5,367 nt of DNA from Deltaproteobacteria bacterium (GTDB lineage: Bacteria; Desulfobacterota; Desulfobacteria; Desulfobacterales; Desulfatirhabdiaceae): NCBI GenBank assembly GCA_026388755.1, contig JAPLJE010000291.1, positions 1-5,367 of the forward strand, in the 5' to 3' direction. Both the position numbers and the translations under genes were made by a program. Numbering within the stretch: the stretch's first letter is position 1; every line of letters begins with the position of its first letter. Below, one piece after another: positions 1 to 5,367 of this stretch. The notes below the pieces were generated by a model. The model made no database searches and was not told the DNA's origin. It saw nothing but the letters and a program-made list of their open reading frames with translations.

Positions 1-79
1 AAGTGGGAAAATTGAACAATAAAACCGGCATGGCCAGGCAACCCGTTGACTGGATTTCGTATATTATCTGTTTTCTATC

Positions 80-138
80 GTGGGCTTTTTTGGGATTCTA
101 TATTTGGTGGGCTTTTTATAAGCGGACATAAAAAAGCC
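80..138. repeat. Direct and inverted repeats after the last gene
   Basis: An 11-bp direct repeat, GTGGGCTTTTT, occurs at 80-90 and 107-117. The second copy also pairs with AAAAAGCC at 131-138 (GGCTTTTT at 110-117), an 8-bp stem with a 13-nt loop that lies 13 nt after the receiver stop codon. It could mark the 3' end of the transcript, but the stem is AT-rich and no clean U-run follows on the minus strand, so a terminator call would be weak. Nothing else is seen in bases 1-79. Confidence 0.4.
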
Positions 139-150
139 TTAAAAAAACTC

Positions 151-501
151 TCATCCAATTGTTTTTTTCACAATTCCCAGCAATTTATCCGGATCAAAGG
201 GCTTCTTGATGAACGCCACGGCATCTTTCACCGCGTGCTGGCCAGCCAGGCCGCTGATCACGATTACGGGTATTTTTTTCAGTTCTTCGTCTTTGGAAAG
301 CTTTCGATAAAACCGCGATCCCCATTCCTGGGGCATCTCCAGGTCCAGGGTGATCAAATCCGGGCTCGCTGTTTTAACGGTTTCCAGCGCCTGAACCCCA
401 TCCGATGCGCTGCAGGTTTCATATCCATTGTCCGTAAACAATGTGACCAGGTATTTCACAATAATGGGGTCATCATCGATGACCATGATTTTTTTCGGCA
501 T
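151..501 (-). CDS. Single-domain (CheY-like) response regulator
   Basis: A 116-residue protein that is one receiver domain and nothing more. The acidic pocket is Asp9-Asp10-Asp11, the phosphoacceptor is Asp53 (TLDLEMP), the switch Ser is Ser83 (VISG), the aromatic switch is Phe97 and the conserved Lys is Lys100 (KKPF). All key residues are present, so phosphorylation is likely. There is no DNA-binding or enzyme output domain, so it acts by protein contact or as a relay step and cannot itself regulate promoters. It is the last gene of the co-directed cluster, 73 nt after tmcA with its own strong Shine-Dalgarno site and a stem-loop in the gap. The histidine kinase at 4464-5367, on the far side of the complex genes, is the most obvious phosphodonor in view. 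Pairing is inference. Confidence 0.93.
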   Translation of the reverse strand: MPKKIMVIDDDPIIVKYLVTLFTDNGYETCSASDGVQALETVKTASPDLITLDLEMPQEWGSRFYRKLSKDEELKKIPVIVISGLAGQHAVKDAVAFIKKPFDPDKLLGIVKKTIG

Positions 502-506
502 TGCAT

Positions 507-513
507 CCTCCTC
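507..513 (-). promoter_or_regulatory. Response regulator ribosome binding site
   Basis: GAGGAGG lies 5 nt before the ATG at 501, a near-perfect Shine-Dalgarno sequence that supports this start. Confidence 0.85.
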
Positions 514-528
514 AATCGTTGAGGTTTA

Positions 529-553
529 GGGTGATGGTAACAACCTATCACCC
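529..553 (-). repeat. Stem-loop between tmcA and the response regulator gene
   Basis: In the minus-strand RNA the segment folds as a 7-bp stem (GGGUGAU with AUCACCC), one bulged A (546), three more pairs (GGU with ACC) and a UGUU loop. Ten pairs in 25 nt is a good hairpin. What follows is UAAACCUC, not a U-run, so it is no standard intrinsic terminator. It may be a processing or 3'-end-protecting stem that separates expression of tmc from that of the receiver. Confidence 0.6.
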
Positions 554-566
554 ACTTACCCATTGG

Positions 567-587
567 CCTATCGCCTATCGCCTATCC
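567..587. repeat. Three tandem 7-bp units across the tmcA stop codon
   Basis: CCTATCG, CCTATCG and CCTATCC follow one another on the plus strand. The tmcA stop codon (575-577) lies in the middle unit, so the final codons of tmcA are made of this repeat. Gain or loss of a unit would change the C-terminus by a few residues. It may be just a small slippage product. Confidence 0.6.
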
Positions 588-967
588 TCTTTAGGATGAC
601 ACTCCCCGCACATCACCGGTCCCTTGCCGGATTTTTCATGACATCCCCTGCAATTGAGGTGAAAGGCCTTTCTGAGCGAAGGCATTCTGCCGGAATTCGT
701 CAGACCGTGACAGTCCGAACAGCGCTTATCCTCTGAAGACTCGTTTTCCAGTACTTTTCCATCCTTAACCACATGATGGCATACATTACAGGCCTCGATG
801 TGGGCTTTTTCATTATGCGATTCATGCCGGAACACGGACCGGGTCCGTTCGGGTTTTCCAAAGACGCTGTTGTCCACGGCTGTCATATTTTCCTGAGCGC
901 CGGCGACAGCCAGTATGCACAAGGGAGCCAGTACAGAAACAAGCAGGTACTGGGATTGCTTTTTCAT
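575..967 (-). CDS. tmcA: TmcA, periplasmic tetraheme cytochrome c3 (type II)
   Basis: A 130-residue precursor. Residues 1-24 form a Sec signal peptide (MKKQ, hydrophobic core, cut likely after AGA at residue 24), so the mature protein of about 106 residues is periplasmic. There are four CxxCH heme c sites: Cys60-His64, Cys83-His87, Cys106-His110 and Cys120-His124. The class III pattern of distal ligands is present: His48, His51, His65 (in CHH) and His103, giving four bis-His hemes. It would accept electrons from periplasmic hydrogenase or formate dehydrogenase, often through type I c3, and pass them to TmcC. It follows tmcB by 19 nt. Type II c3 is described as acidic, yet the mature part here has about 16 Asp/Glu against 18 Lys/Arg, so it is near neutral before heme propionates are counted. 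The cytochrome class is certain; type II rests on the neighbours. Confidence 0.93.
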   Translation of the reverse strand: MKKQSQYLLVSVLAPLCILAVAGAQENMTAVDNSVFGKPERTRSVFRHESHNEKAHIEACNVCHHVVKDGKVLENESSEDKRCSDCHGLTNSGRMPSLRKAFHLNCRGCHEKSGKGPVMCGECHPKEDRR

Positions 968-977
968 CTCCTGATTT

Positions 978-984
978 CTCCTTT
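978..984 (-). promoter_or_regulatory. tmcA ribosome binding site
   Basis: AAAGGAG lies 10 nt before the ATG at 967, just after the tmcB stop codon. A second CAGGAG directly touches the ATG and is too close to serve. The tight spacing points to co-translation with tmcB. Confidence 0.7.
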
Positions 985-986
985 CA

Positions 987-2321
987 CTATTCCGGTTTTT
1001 CCATGACCTGATACAGAATATCGCCGATGAATTTGATATTCATTTCCAGACCGTGATAATGGTTGATGTCCTCAAGGCCGCTATGGCAATTGTGACAGGG
1101 GGCAATCAGGGTTTTGGCGCCCCTGGCCTTTACGGCGAAGAGCTGTTCCGCCTTGATGCGATTGCCGTTGATGCGTACCATCTTATACGGAGGGCCGCAG
1201 TTGATGACCCCGCCGCCTGCACAGCAGCAGTAATTGTGTTCGCGGTTCGGGTGCATTTCAATCAGGGTTTCACAAATCGCTCCCACCACGAATCTGGCCT
1301 TTTCATGAAGACCCCGGCCCCTGACGACATTACAGGGGTCATGGAGGGTAACCGGCTCTGTATATTTTTTGGTAATTTTGATCCGGCCTTCCTTGATCAT
1401 GTCATAATAAAATTCAATGGCATGAAGCACGGGAATGGGCGGCATTTTCCATCCCAGCCACCGGTTTCCCATGTCATAAACCGATCTGAAAGCATGACCG
1501 CATTCGCCCATCACGATTTTCTTCACTTTCAGCCGGGCTGCGGTTTCAAAATGCGCCCGCTTGATTCGGCCCATGAGTTCGCTGTCGCCCGTAAACATGG
1601 CCATATCACTGTTATCCCAGCCGGGCGTTGCAGGCATGGTCCAGTTGACGCCAGCAACATTCATCATGACCGCCGCCTGGTAAATGAGCTGAGCCTGAAA
1701 CTTGGGCTCGGGTCCAATCACCGAATACATGATATCGGCCCCTTCTTTTTCAAGGGGAATACGGAGTTTCGGGATCTCGCTTCTGGCTTCTTCCTCCTGC
1801 CACTGCAGCGTGTCCGGCCATTCGTCTTCCTTGACCCACATCTGGTTCATGCTGACAGAATGGCTGTGCGCCGTAGCCTGAATATACAGGGGCGTCAGGC
1901 CCAGAAGATGGGTGATGCGCCGGACCACGCTCATCAGATAGGCCACATCAATGCCAAAAGGGCAGTACATGGCGCATCGCTTGCACAAATTGCACTGGGT
2001 GGCCGCAATGACGGCCGCCTGTCTCATGAAATCCTTGCTGACCCTGCCTTTTTTTCGGATCATTTCCCACAGGGTCTGCTTGACCTTGCCGGCAGGCGAA
2101 AAGCGGGGATCATTGTCATGGGACAGATAATAATGACAGCCTTCTGAACACAACCCGCAATGAACGCAGGTTTCCACATAAACCTTGAGGCGGGCCCCGG
2201 CCTCAACATTTAATACCCGGAGAATGGTCTTCTCGATTCTATCCTCCGTAAGCCTGGCCAGCCCTTTATCAATGCCTTCATCCGGAATGGTTTCATTGAT
2301 TTGATTTGCCGGTTCATTCAT
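987..2321 (-). CDS. tmcB: TmcB, iron-sulfur/CCG-domain (HdrD-like) subunit of Tmc
   Basis: A 444-residue cytoplasmic protein without signal or membrane helix. The N-terminal part holds two [4Fe-4S] sites of the CxxCxxCxxxC type: Cys52, 55, 58, 62 and Cys110, 113, 116, 120, the second followed by Pro as usual. The C-terminal part belongs to the heterodisulfide reductase HdrB/HdrD, DsrK and HmcF group. It has one complete CCG domain: HDPC (Cys330), a cysteine cluster with AGGG (Cys365-367) and PCHNC (Cys409, Cys412). The upstream half-domain is degenerate, keeping only GECGHA (Cys274). In Hdr proteins CCG cysteines bind an active-site cluster that reduces disulfides, so a thiol/disulfide acceptor is possible but unproven here. 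The protein would take electrons from TmcC at the inner face. The tmcA ATG follows 19 nt after its stop. The CHNCH near residue 410 resembles a heme c site but belongs to the CCG motif. Confidence 0.93.
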   Translation of the reverse strand: MNEPANQINETIPDEGIDKGLARLTEDRIEKTILRVLNVEAGARLKVYVETCVHCGLCSEGCHYYLSHDNDPRFSPAGKVKQTLWEMIRKKGRVSKDFMRQAAVIAATQCNLCKRCAMYCPFGIDVAYLMSVVRRITHLLGLTPLYIQATAHSHSVSMNQMWVKEDEWPDTLQWQEEEARSEIPKLRIPLEKEGADIMYSVIGPEPKFQAQLIYQAAVMMNVAGVNWTMPATPGWDNSDMAMFTGDSELMGRIKRAHFETAARLKVKKIVMGECGHAFRSVYDMGNRWLGWKMPPIPVLHAIEFYYDMIKEGRIKITKKYTEPVTLHDPCNVVRGRGLHEKARFVVGAICETLIEMHPNREHNYCCCAGGGVINCGPPYKMVRINGNRIKAEQLFAVKARGAKTLIAPCHNCHSGLEDINHYHGLEMNIKFIGDILYQVMEKPE

Positions 2322-2330
2322 AATCTGAGA

Positions 2331-2337
2331 ACCTCCC
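2331..2337 (-). promoter_or_regulatory. tmcB ribosome binding site
   Basis: GGGAGGT lies 9 nt before the ATG at 2321, within the 34-nt tmcC-tmcB gap. It is a strong Shine-Dalgarno match that supports this start. Confidence 0.8.
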
Positions 2338-2355
2338 TTTTTATAAACACGCCCA

Positions 2356-3015
2356 TCACCAGTCCCTTGCGTGCCGTACGTTTCCGAATTCCGAACCCAT
2401 ATAGGCTCTGGTAAACGGCGAAAACAGCATATGGCTCAGCCGGGTAAACGGAATAGCCATCAGCAGGATTTCACCCGACAGGATATGAATAATCAGAAAA
2501 AGCGGGTAATCGATCCATTGATGATAGGCCATAAATCCGGTCGCAAACGGCGCCGCAACCATCCCCAACAGCACGTAATCCGAGGCAGATGTCAGATACC
2601 GGACTTCCGGCAGTTTGATCCGGCGAACCCAGAAAAACACGCAGCAGCCGATAACCGCCAGCGTCATGATATCTGAAACCGGATCCGGCAGGCTCCACAA
2701 CTGAATGTTCCAGGATTCGTCCCAGATCACCGCATGAGACAGAAGAAAAACAGGCGTCATCAATAGACAGATATGAAACGTAAAGGTTACCAGCGTCATG
2801 ACAGGATGCTTTTGCATGTTTACCGATGCAAACGGAATGATCCAGTGAAAAATGGAACGCAGGCTGTATTTCCAGCTCATGAACGAATAAATGAATTTTT
2901 CTTTCCGATGAACGAGAACAAACATGTGAAGCAAACGGTACAGGCTGCCGACAATAAAAACCGTAAAAGCCAGCCACGCCAGCGGGCCGCTGACGAATTG
3001 ATAAATGTCATGCAT
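2356..3015 (-). CDS. tmcC: TmcC, NarI/DsrM-like membrane cytochrome b subunit of Tmc
   Basis: A 219-residue membrane protein with five probable helices at about 10-35, 71-95, 113-130, 147-164 and 171-195, plus an amphipathic stretch near 52-65. This fits the NarI/HdrE/DsrM cytochrome b fold. Histidines that could bind heme b lie on the second helix or its edge (His70, His81, His94) and on the fifth (His177, His195). The 18-residue spacing of the last pair equals that of the two C-terminal heme ligands of E. coli NarI (187 and 205), so two b hemes are plausible. Its role would be electron transfer between TmcA outside and TmcB inside, possibly with quinone contact. tmcB starts 34 nt after its stop, consistent with one transcript. 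There is no cleavable signal peptide; the first helix acts as anchor. The family is clear, and the subunit name depends on its neighbours. Confidence 0.9.
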   Translation of the reverse strand: MHDIYQFVSGPLAWLAFTVFIVGSLYRLLHMFVLVHRKEKFIYSFMSWKYSLRSIFHWIIPFASVNMQKHPVMTLVTFTFHICLLMTPVFLLSHAVIWDESWNIQLWSLPDPVSDIMTLAVIGCCVFFWVRRIKLPEVRYLTSASDYVLLGMVAAPFATGFMAYHQWIDYPLFLIIHILSGEILLMAIPFTRLSHMLFSPFTRAYMGSEFGNVRHARDW

Positions 3016-3020
3016 GGGAG

Positions 3021-3027
3021 TTCCTCC
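3021..3027 (-). promoter_or_regulatory. tmcC ribosome binding site
   Basis: GGAGGAA lies 5 nt before the ATG at 3015 and fixes this start over the out-of-frame ATG a few bases further in. Confidence 0.8.
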
Positions 3028-3041
3028 ATTTACCGTGAACA

Positions 3042-3096
3042 GGCTTTCCCAAAGGGGGAAGTTATCTGTTTCATGCTTGGGGCCGACCGGAAAGCC
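3042..3096 (-). repeat. Inverted repeat in the tmcD-tmcC gap
   Basis: A perfect 8-bp inverted repeat, GGCTTTCC (3096-3089) and GGAAAGCC (3049-3042), encloses a 39-nt loop. It ends 14 nt before the tmcC Shine-Dalgarno sequence. No U-run follows, so it is not a standard terminator. It could be an RNA stem that sets processing or translation of tmcC, but an 8-bp match over this distance may also be chance. Confidence 0.35.
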
Positions 3097-3108
3097 ATGA
3101 TCAGACCG

Positions 3109-4371
3109 TTACCCCATAAAATCTTTGATCGGGATTACCCGGCGACAGTAAACACCGTTTTCGATGGTTCTAAAAAGAAGCCGGGTTCCATCCGGACTGA
3201 ATGCCGGATCCCAGGCTGCTTCGCAGTCATGCGGCCACAGCCGGTCGTTCAGTGCAATCGTATATTTCCCACTGCGCTCAACTTTTGCGGCCACATGCGT
3301 GCCGTCCGGGCTGAAAACCGGTTTCCAGGCCATGTCAAAGGTGTTTTTCCAGGCCGACCCCTGAACCGCTATACCCCAGCGCTCATTGTCCTTGACCACG
3401 GCGGCGATGCTTCGGCTGTCGGGACTGAATGTCAGATCTGTCACAAAATCGCTGAAAAGAAGGTTCCAGGCCCTGTTGTCCACGGCAACGGTCCACTTTC
3501 CGAATTCGGTGGCAACGATGGCGGCAAGGCGGTTTCCGTCCGGACTGAACAGAAGATGCCAGAGCTGGATATAAGGGGTTTTCCATGTCAGTTGACCGTC
3601 TTCGGCAAGATGCCACTTGCCCTTTACCCTGACAGGCGCAAGGACTTTCCCTGTAATGGGATTAAATACCGGGGCCCATACGCCCCCAAAGGTTTTCTCC
3701 CAGGGAACGCCGTTAACGGCGATCGTATAGTCATACAGCGTCAGCCGCACTTCAGCCGCAATTTTCGTTCCATCCGGACTGATGGCCTTGTTCCAGACAT
3801 TCACAAAAATGCGATCCCAGACAACACCATCCAAGGCAGCCGAAATAGTCCCTTCCTGAAATTTATGGATTTCGACTTCTCCTGCGGAAATCATTTGAAC
3901 GGAGGCCGCCGTATGATTCCCATCCGGACTCAGAGCCGGATCGGTCAGATTGGCGTAAGTTTCTTCCCAGGGAACGTCATTTAATACCATGCCATATTGC
4001 CGATCCTGCTGAAACGACACCGCGATGCTGCCCCCGTCCTTGCTGAACAGGGGGTTCCACACGTAAGCGAACCGGCTTTCCCAGGGAATCCCATCCACGG
4101 CAACAGTCCACTCCCCAATGTCCGAAACCAGAGCCGTCAGCCTGCCATCGGCGGTAAAGCGCAGATGCCAGATTTTCTCAAAGGGATTTTCCCAGGTTTC
4201 ACCGTTCACACAAACGTTGAATTCCCCTTCCGCGGAGTTGATAATCGCCGCAACCCGTTCTCCATCCAGGCTGCTATATGGCTCCTCAACCCATTCAAAC
4301 CGGTTGTTCCAATCCCCGACGGGAATATGCTTCTCTCGGGTTTCCCAGTCCCACGCGATGGTGTCCGCCAT
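3109..4371 (-). CDS. tmcD: TmcD, tryptophan-rich repeat protein of the Tmc complex
   Basis: A 420-residue protein with no signal peptide or membrane segment, hence cytoplasmic. It has 24 Trp, and tryptophan richness is what is known of TmcD in Desulfovibrio. It consists of about ten repeats of 37-40 residues, each opening with an SPDG-like turn (near residues 32, 72, 109, 147, 197, 236, 275, 315, 353 and 391). The turn is followed by a hydrophobic strand (xxAAxV), a second strand (WTVAVDG), then PWExxFxxVWxP. The pattern resembles WD40/PD40 (TolB-type) beta-propeller blades, though shorter. The repeat starting at 147 carries about 12 extra residues (160-171). The last repeat is incomplete, and residues 20-31 look like the missing half. 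No catalytic residue is recognisable; a scaffold or docking role is inference. It is the first complex gene here, starting at ATG after the G9 tract and 93 nt ahead of tmcC. The assignment rests on context and Trp content. Confidence 0.85.
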   Translation of the reverse strand: MADTIAWDWETREKHIPVGDWNNRFEWVEEPYSSLDGERVAAIINSAEGEFNVCVNGETWENPFEKIWHLRFTADGRLTALVSDIGEWTVAVDGIPWESRFAYVWNPLFSKDGGSIAVSFQQDRQYGMVLNDVPWEETYANLTDPALSPDGNHTAASVQMISAGEVEIHKFQEGTISAALDGVVWDRIFVNVWNKAISPDGTKIAAEVRLTLYDYTIAVNGVPWEKTFGGVWAPVFNPITGKVLAPVRVKGKWHLAEDGQLTWKTPYIQLWHLLFSPDGNRLAAIVATEFGKWTVAVDNRAWNLLFSDFVTDLTFSPDSRSIAAVVKDNERWGIAVQGSAWKNTFDMAWKPVFSPDGTHVAAKVERSGKYTIALNDRLWPHDCEAAWDPAFSPDGTRLLFRTIENGVYCRRVIPIKDFMG

Positions 4372-4375
4372 GCAA

Positions 4376-4384
4376 CCCCCCCCC
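4376..4384 (-). promoter_or_regulatory. G9 tract acting as the tmcD ribosome binding site
   Basis: Nine consecutive G (minus strand) sit four bases before the tmcD ATG, in the place where a Shine-Dalgarno sequence is expected. No other GGAGG-like site lies nearby, while tmcC, tmcB, tmcA and the receiver all have ordinary ones. The tract could pair with the CCUCC of 16S rRNA only in part. A run this long is prone to slippage in replication and, if transcription starts in it, to reiterative transcription. Confidence 0.55.
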
Positions 4385-4388
4385 TGTA

Positions 4389-4418
4389 ATTATATTTGTC
4401 ATTGATGAAGCAATACAA
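4389..4418 (-). promoter_or_regulatory. Candidate sigma-70-type promoter for tmcD
   Basis: On the minus strand a perfect TATAAT (4394-4389) lies 18 nt after TTGTAT (4418-4413), which matches the -35 consensus at only three of six bases. A start point about 7 nt past the -10 box would fall near 4382, at the start of the nine-G run and only about 11 nt before the tmcD ATG. The gap has no obvious terminator after the kinase gene, so readthrough from the kinase is also possible. The -10 box is convincing, the -35 weak. Confidence 0.5.
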
Positions 4419-4463
4419 CTTGTTTTCAGACAGCCAATTCACCCAAGTTTTCCAATTTATTTC

Positions 4464-5367
4464 TCAAGACCTGATCGGAATCAGAACACTGACCGTAGTC
4501 CCCTTCCCTGGGCTGGAAATCACGGAAACAGTCCCCTGGTGTTGCTGGATTACTCTTTGAGCAATAAAGAGACCCAGTCCGGTTCCTTTTTGTCCTTTGG
4601 AAGAAAAAAACAGGGAAAATAACTTTTCCTGAGTTTGCTGATCCATCCCGATCCCATCGTCACTGACTTCAAACAGCATATGGCTGCCATTTGCTCTGAC
4701 ACTAAAACCGATTTGGTGTGACGGTTTGCCGGAATCCTCCACACAGGCTTCAACAGCATTTTCCAGAATATTGACCAGAGCTGTCCGTAATGCCGTGCGG
4801 TCTACCTCGATGCTTCCCAGGGAGGGCTCAACGTCACAAGTCCAAGCAATGGGCAAATTTTTCATCTTGGGTTCAATAATCTGAAATACATCATGTACCA
4901 GGCTCGACACAGGGGCTTCTTCCCTTTCAAGTTCGCGCTCTTTGGCGTAATAGAGAATATCCAGAACCGCATTTCGAATGCGCTCCGCCGTAAGCTTCGC
5001 CGCATCAATGCCTTCCTGAATCCGGGCCGGTTCATTTTTCTTCAGGCCGGATTGAATCAAGTATAAGCCGCCGTCAAGGGCTGTCAGCATTCCCTTGACC
5101 GCATGAGAAATGGAACTCATCAGAAGTCCCAGAGAGGACAGGTGATCCTGAAGCTTTCGCACCTGGGCAATGTTGGTCGCCAGTTCCATTACCTGAGCAA
5201 TCTTGCCGAAAGCATTCCGCAGCGGCGCAGTGACCACCAGAAGATGAATCTGTTCCCCGGATTTTGAAGTGGCTGTGATTTCAGCCTGATGGGGCTGACC
5301 GTCTTCAAATGTCTTGGAAACCGGACAATTGCAGCAGGGCTCATACCGGTTCTGGTAGACCTGAAAA
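4464..5367 (-). CDS. PAS-domain sensor histidine kinase, 5'-truncated by the window edge
   Basis: Three hundred residues are visible, ending at TGA; the frame stays open to the window edge, so the true N-terminus lies outside. A GTG at 5237 could start an ORF, but the reading upstream of it is clearly protein and part of the same PAS domain. Residues 1-70 look like the C-terminal half of a PAS domain with a cysteine motif (PCCNCPV, about 11-17), then TFEDGQPH, ending in the linker VMELATNIAQ. The dimerisation/phosphoacceptor helix follows, with His88 in SISHAVKG. The ATPase domain has an N box (NILENAVEA, Asn203), a G1 box (DDGIGMD, about 236-242), an F box (LFSLFFSSK) and a G2 box (KGTGLGL, about 260-266). 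All catalytic boxes look intact. No transmembrane segment is visible in this part, so its location is unknown. A natural partner is the lone receiver at 151-501, by position only. The signal sensed is unknown. Confidence 0.93.
   Translation of the reverse strand, partial: FQVYQNRYEPCCNCPVSKTFEDGQPHQAEITATSKSGEQIHLLVVTAPLRNAFGKIAQVMELATNIAQVRKLQDHLSSLGLLMSSISHAVKGMLTALDGGLYLIQSGLKKNEPARIQEGIDAAKLTAERIRNAVLDILYYAKERELEREEAPVSSLVHDVFQIIEPKMKNLPIAWTCDVEPSLGSIEVDRTALRTALVNILENAVEACVEDSGKPSHQIGFSVRANGSHMLFEVSDDGIGMDQQTQEKLFSLFFSSKGQKGTGLGLFIAQRVIQQHQGTVSVISSPGKGTTVSVLIPIRS

Noticed and set aside
80..138. Intrinsic terminator after the response regulator
   Set aside because: The stem is short and AT-rich and lacks a following U-run on the minus strand; it is listed only as a repeat.
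46..522. Open frame of 158 codons on the plus strand opposite the receiver gene
   Set aside because: It overlaps a receiver with all key residues and a strong ribosome binding site; the translation has no family features.
1083..1097. CHNCH in TmcB as a heme c attachment site
   Set aside because: The protein is cytoplasmic with no signal peptide, and the two cysteines are the CxxC end of the CCG motif.
1053..2147. Long open frame of 364 codons on the plus strand opposite tmcB
   Set aside because: It is antisense to a gene with clear iron-sulfur and CCG motifs. Its translation shows no recognisable domain and reads as a shadow of tmcB codon usage.
2773..3984. Open frame of 403 codons on the plus strand across tmcC and tmcD
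   Set aside because: It runs antisense through two supported genes and the gap between them, and its repetitive look comes from the tmcD repeats read backwards.
3109..4371. DNA tandem repeats or a CRISPR-like array within the repeated ccgtccggactga-like motifs
   Set aside because: The motifs are the SPDG codons of the TmcD protein repeats; they are diverged, in frame and not separated by spacers.
4464..5237. Kinase starting at the GTG at 5237
   Set aside because: The frame continues upstream to the window edge with clear PAS sequence, including the cysteine motif, and no ribosome binding site was needed at this GTG.

Overview
The window looks like part of the chromosome of a sulfate-reducing bacterium of the Desulfobacterota (former Deltaproteobacteria). 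The grounds are a tetraheme class III cytochrome c3, a CCG-domain iron-sulfur protein, a NarI/DsrM-like cytochrome b and a very tryptophan-rich repeat protein side by side. Together these match the transmembrane redox complex Tmc (TmcA, B, C, D) known from Desulfovibrio. The family cannot be fixed from 5.4 kb. All six genes lie on the minus strand, so transcription runs from high to low coordinates.

Layout in transcription order: (1) 5367-4464, the C-terminal 300 residues of a PAS-containing sensor histidine kinase that runs off the window edge. (2) A 92-nt gap with a perfect TATAAT -10 box and a run of nine G just before the next start codon. (3) 4371-3109, tmcD, a cytoplasmic repeat protein, probably a beta-propeller. 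(4) A 93-nt gap with an inverted repeat. (5) 3015-2356, tmcC, a five-helix membrane cytochrome b. (6) 2321-987, tmcB, with two [4Fe-4S] ferredoxin clusters plus one CCG domain. (7) 967-575, tmcA, an exported tetraheme cytochrome c3. (8) A 73-nt gap with a stem-loop and a 7-bp tandem repeat. (9) 501-151, a CheY-like single-domain response regulator. The last 150 bases (150-1) hold no gene, only short repeats at what may be the end of the transcript.

Working model: TmcA takes electrons in the periplasm from hydrogenase or formate dehydrogenase, probably through a type I cytochrome c3. TmcC carries them across the membrane by heme b, and TmcB uses them on the cytoplasmic side, perhaps at a disulfide-type acceptor through its CCG cluster. 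TmcD is a cytoplasmic partner of unknown role. The kinase before the complex genes and the lone receiver after them suggest that one locus holds both the complex and a phosphorelay that senses or controls it; this is inferred from position only.

The complex itself is a known type. The less ordinary points are the D-C-B-A gene order, reversed from the Desulfovibrio order as I recall it, the bracketing kinase and receiver, the G9 tract at the tmcD start, and the apparent circular closure of the TmcD repeats.
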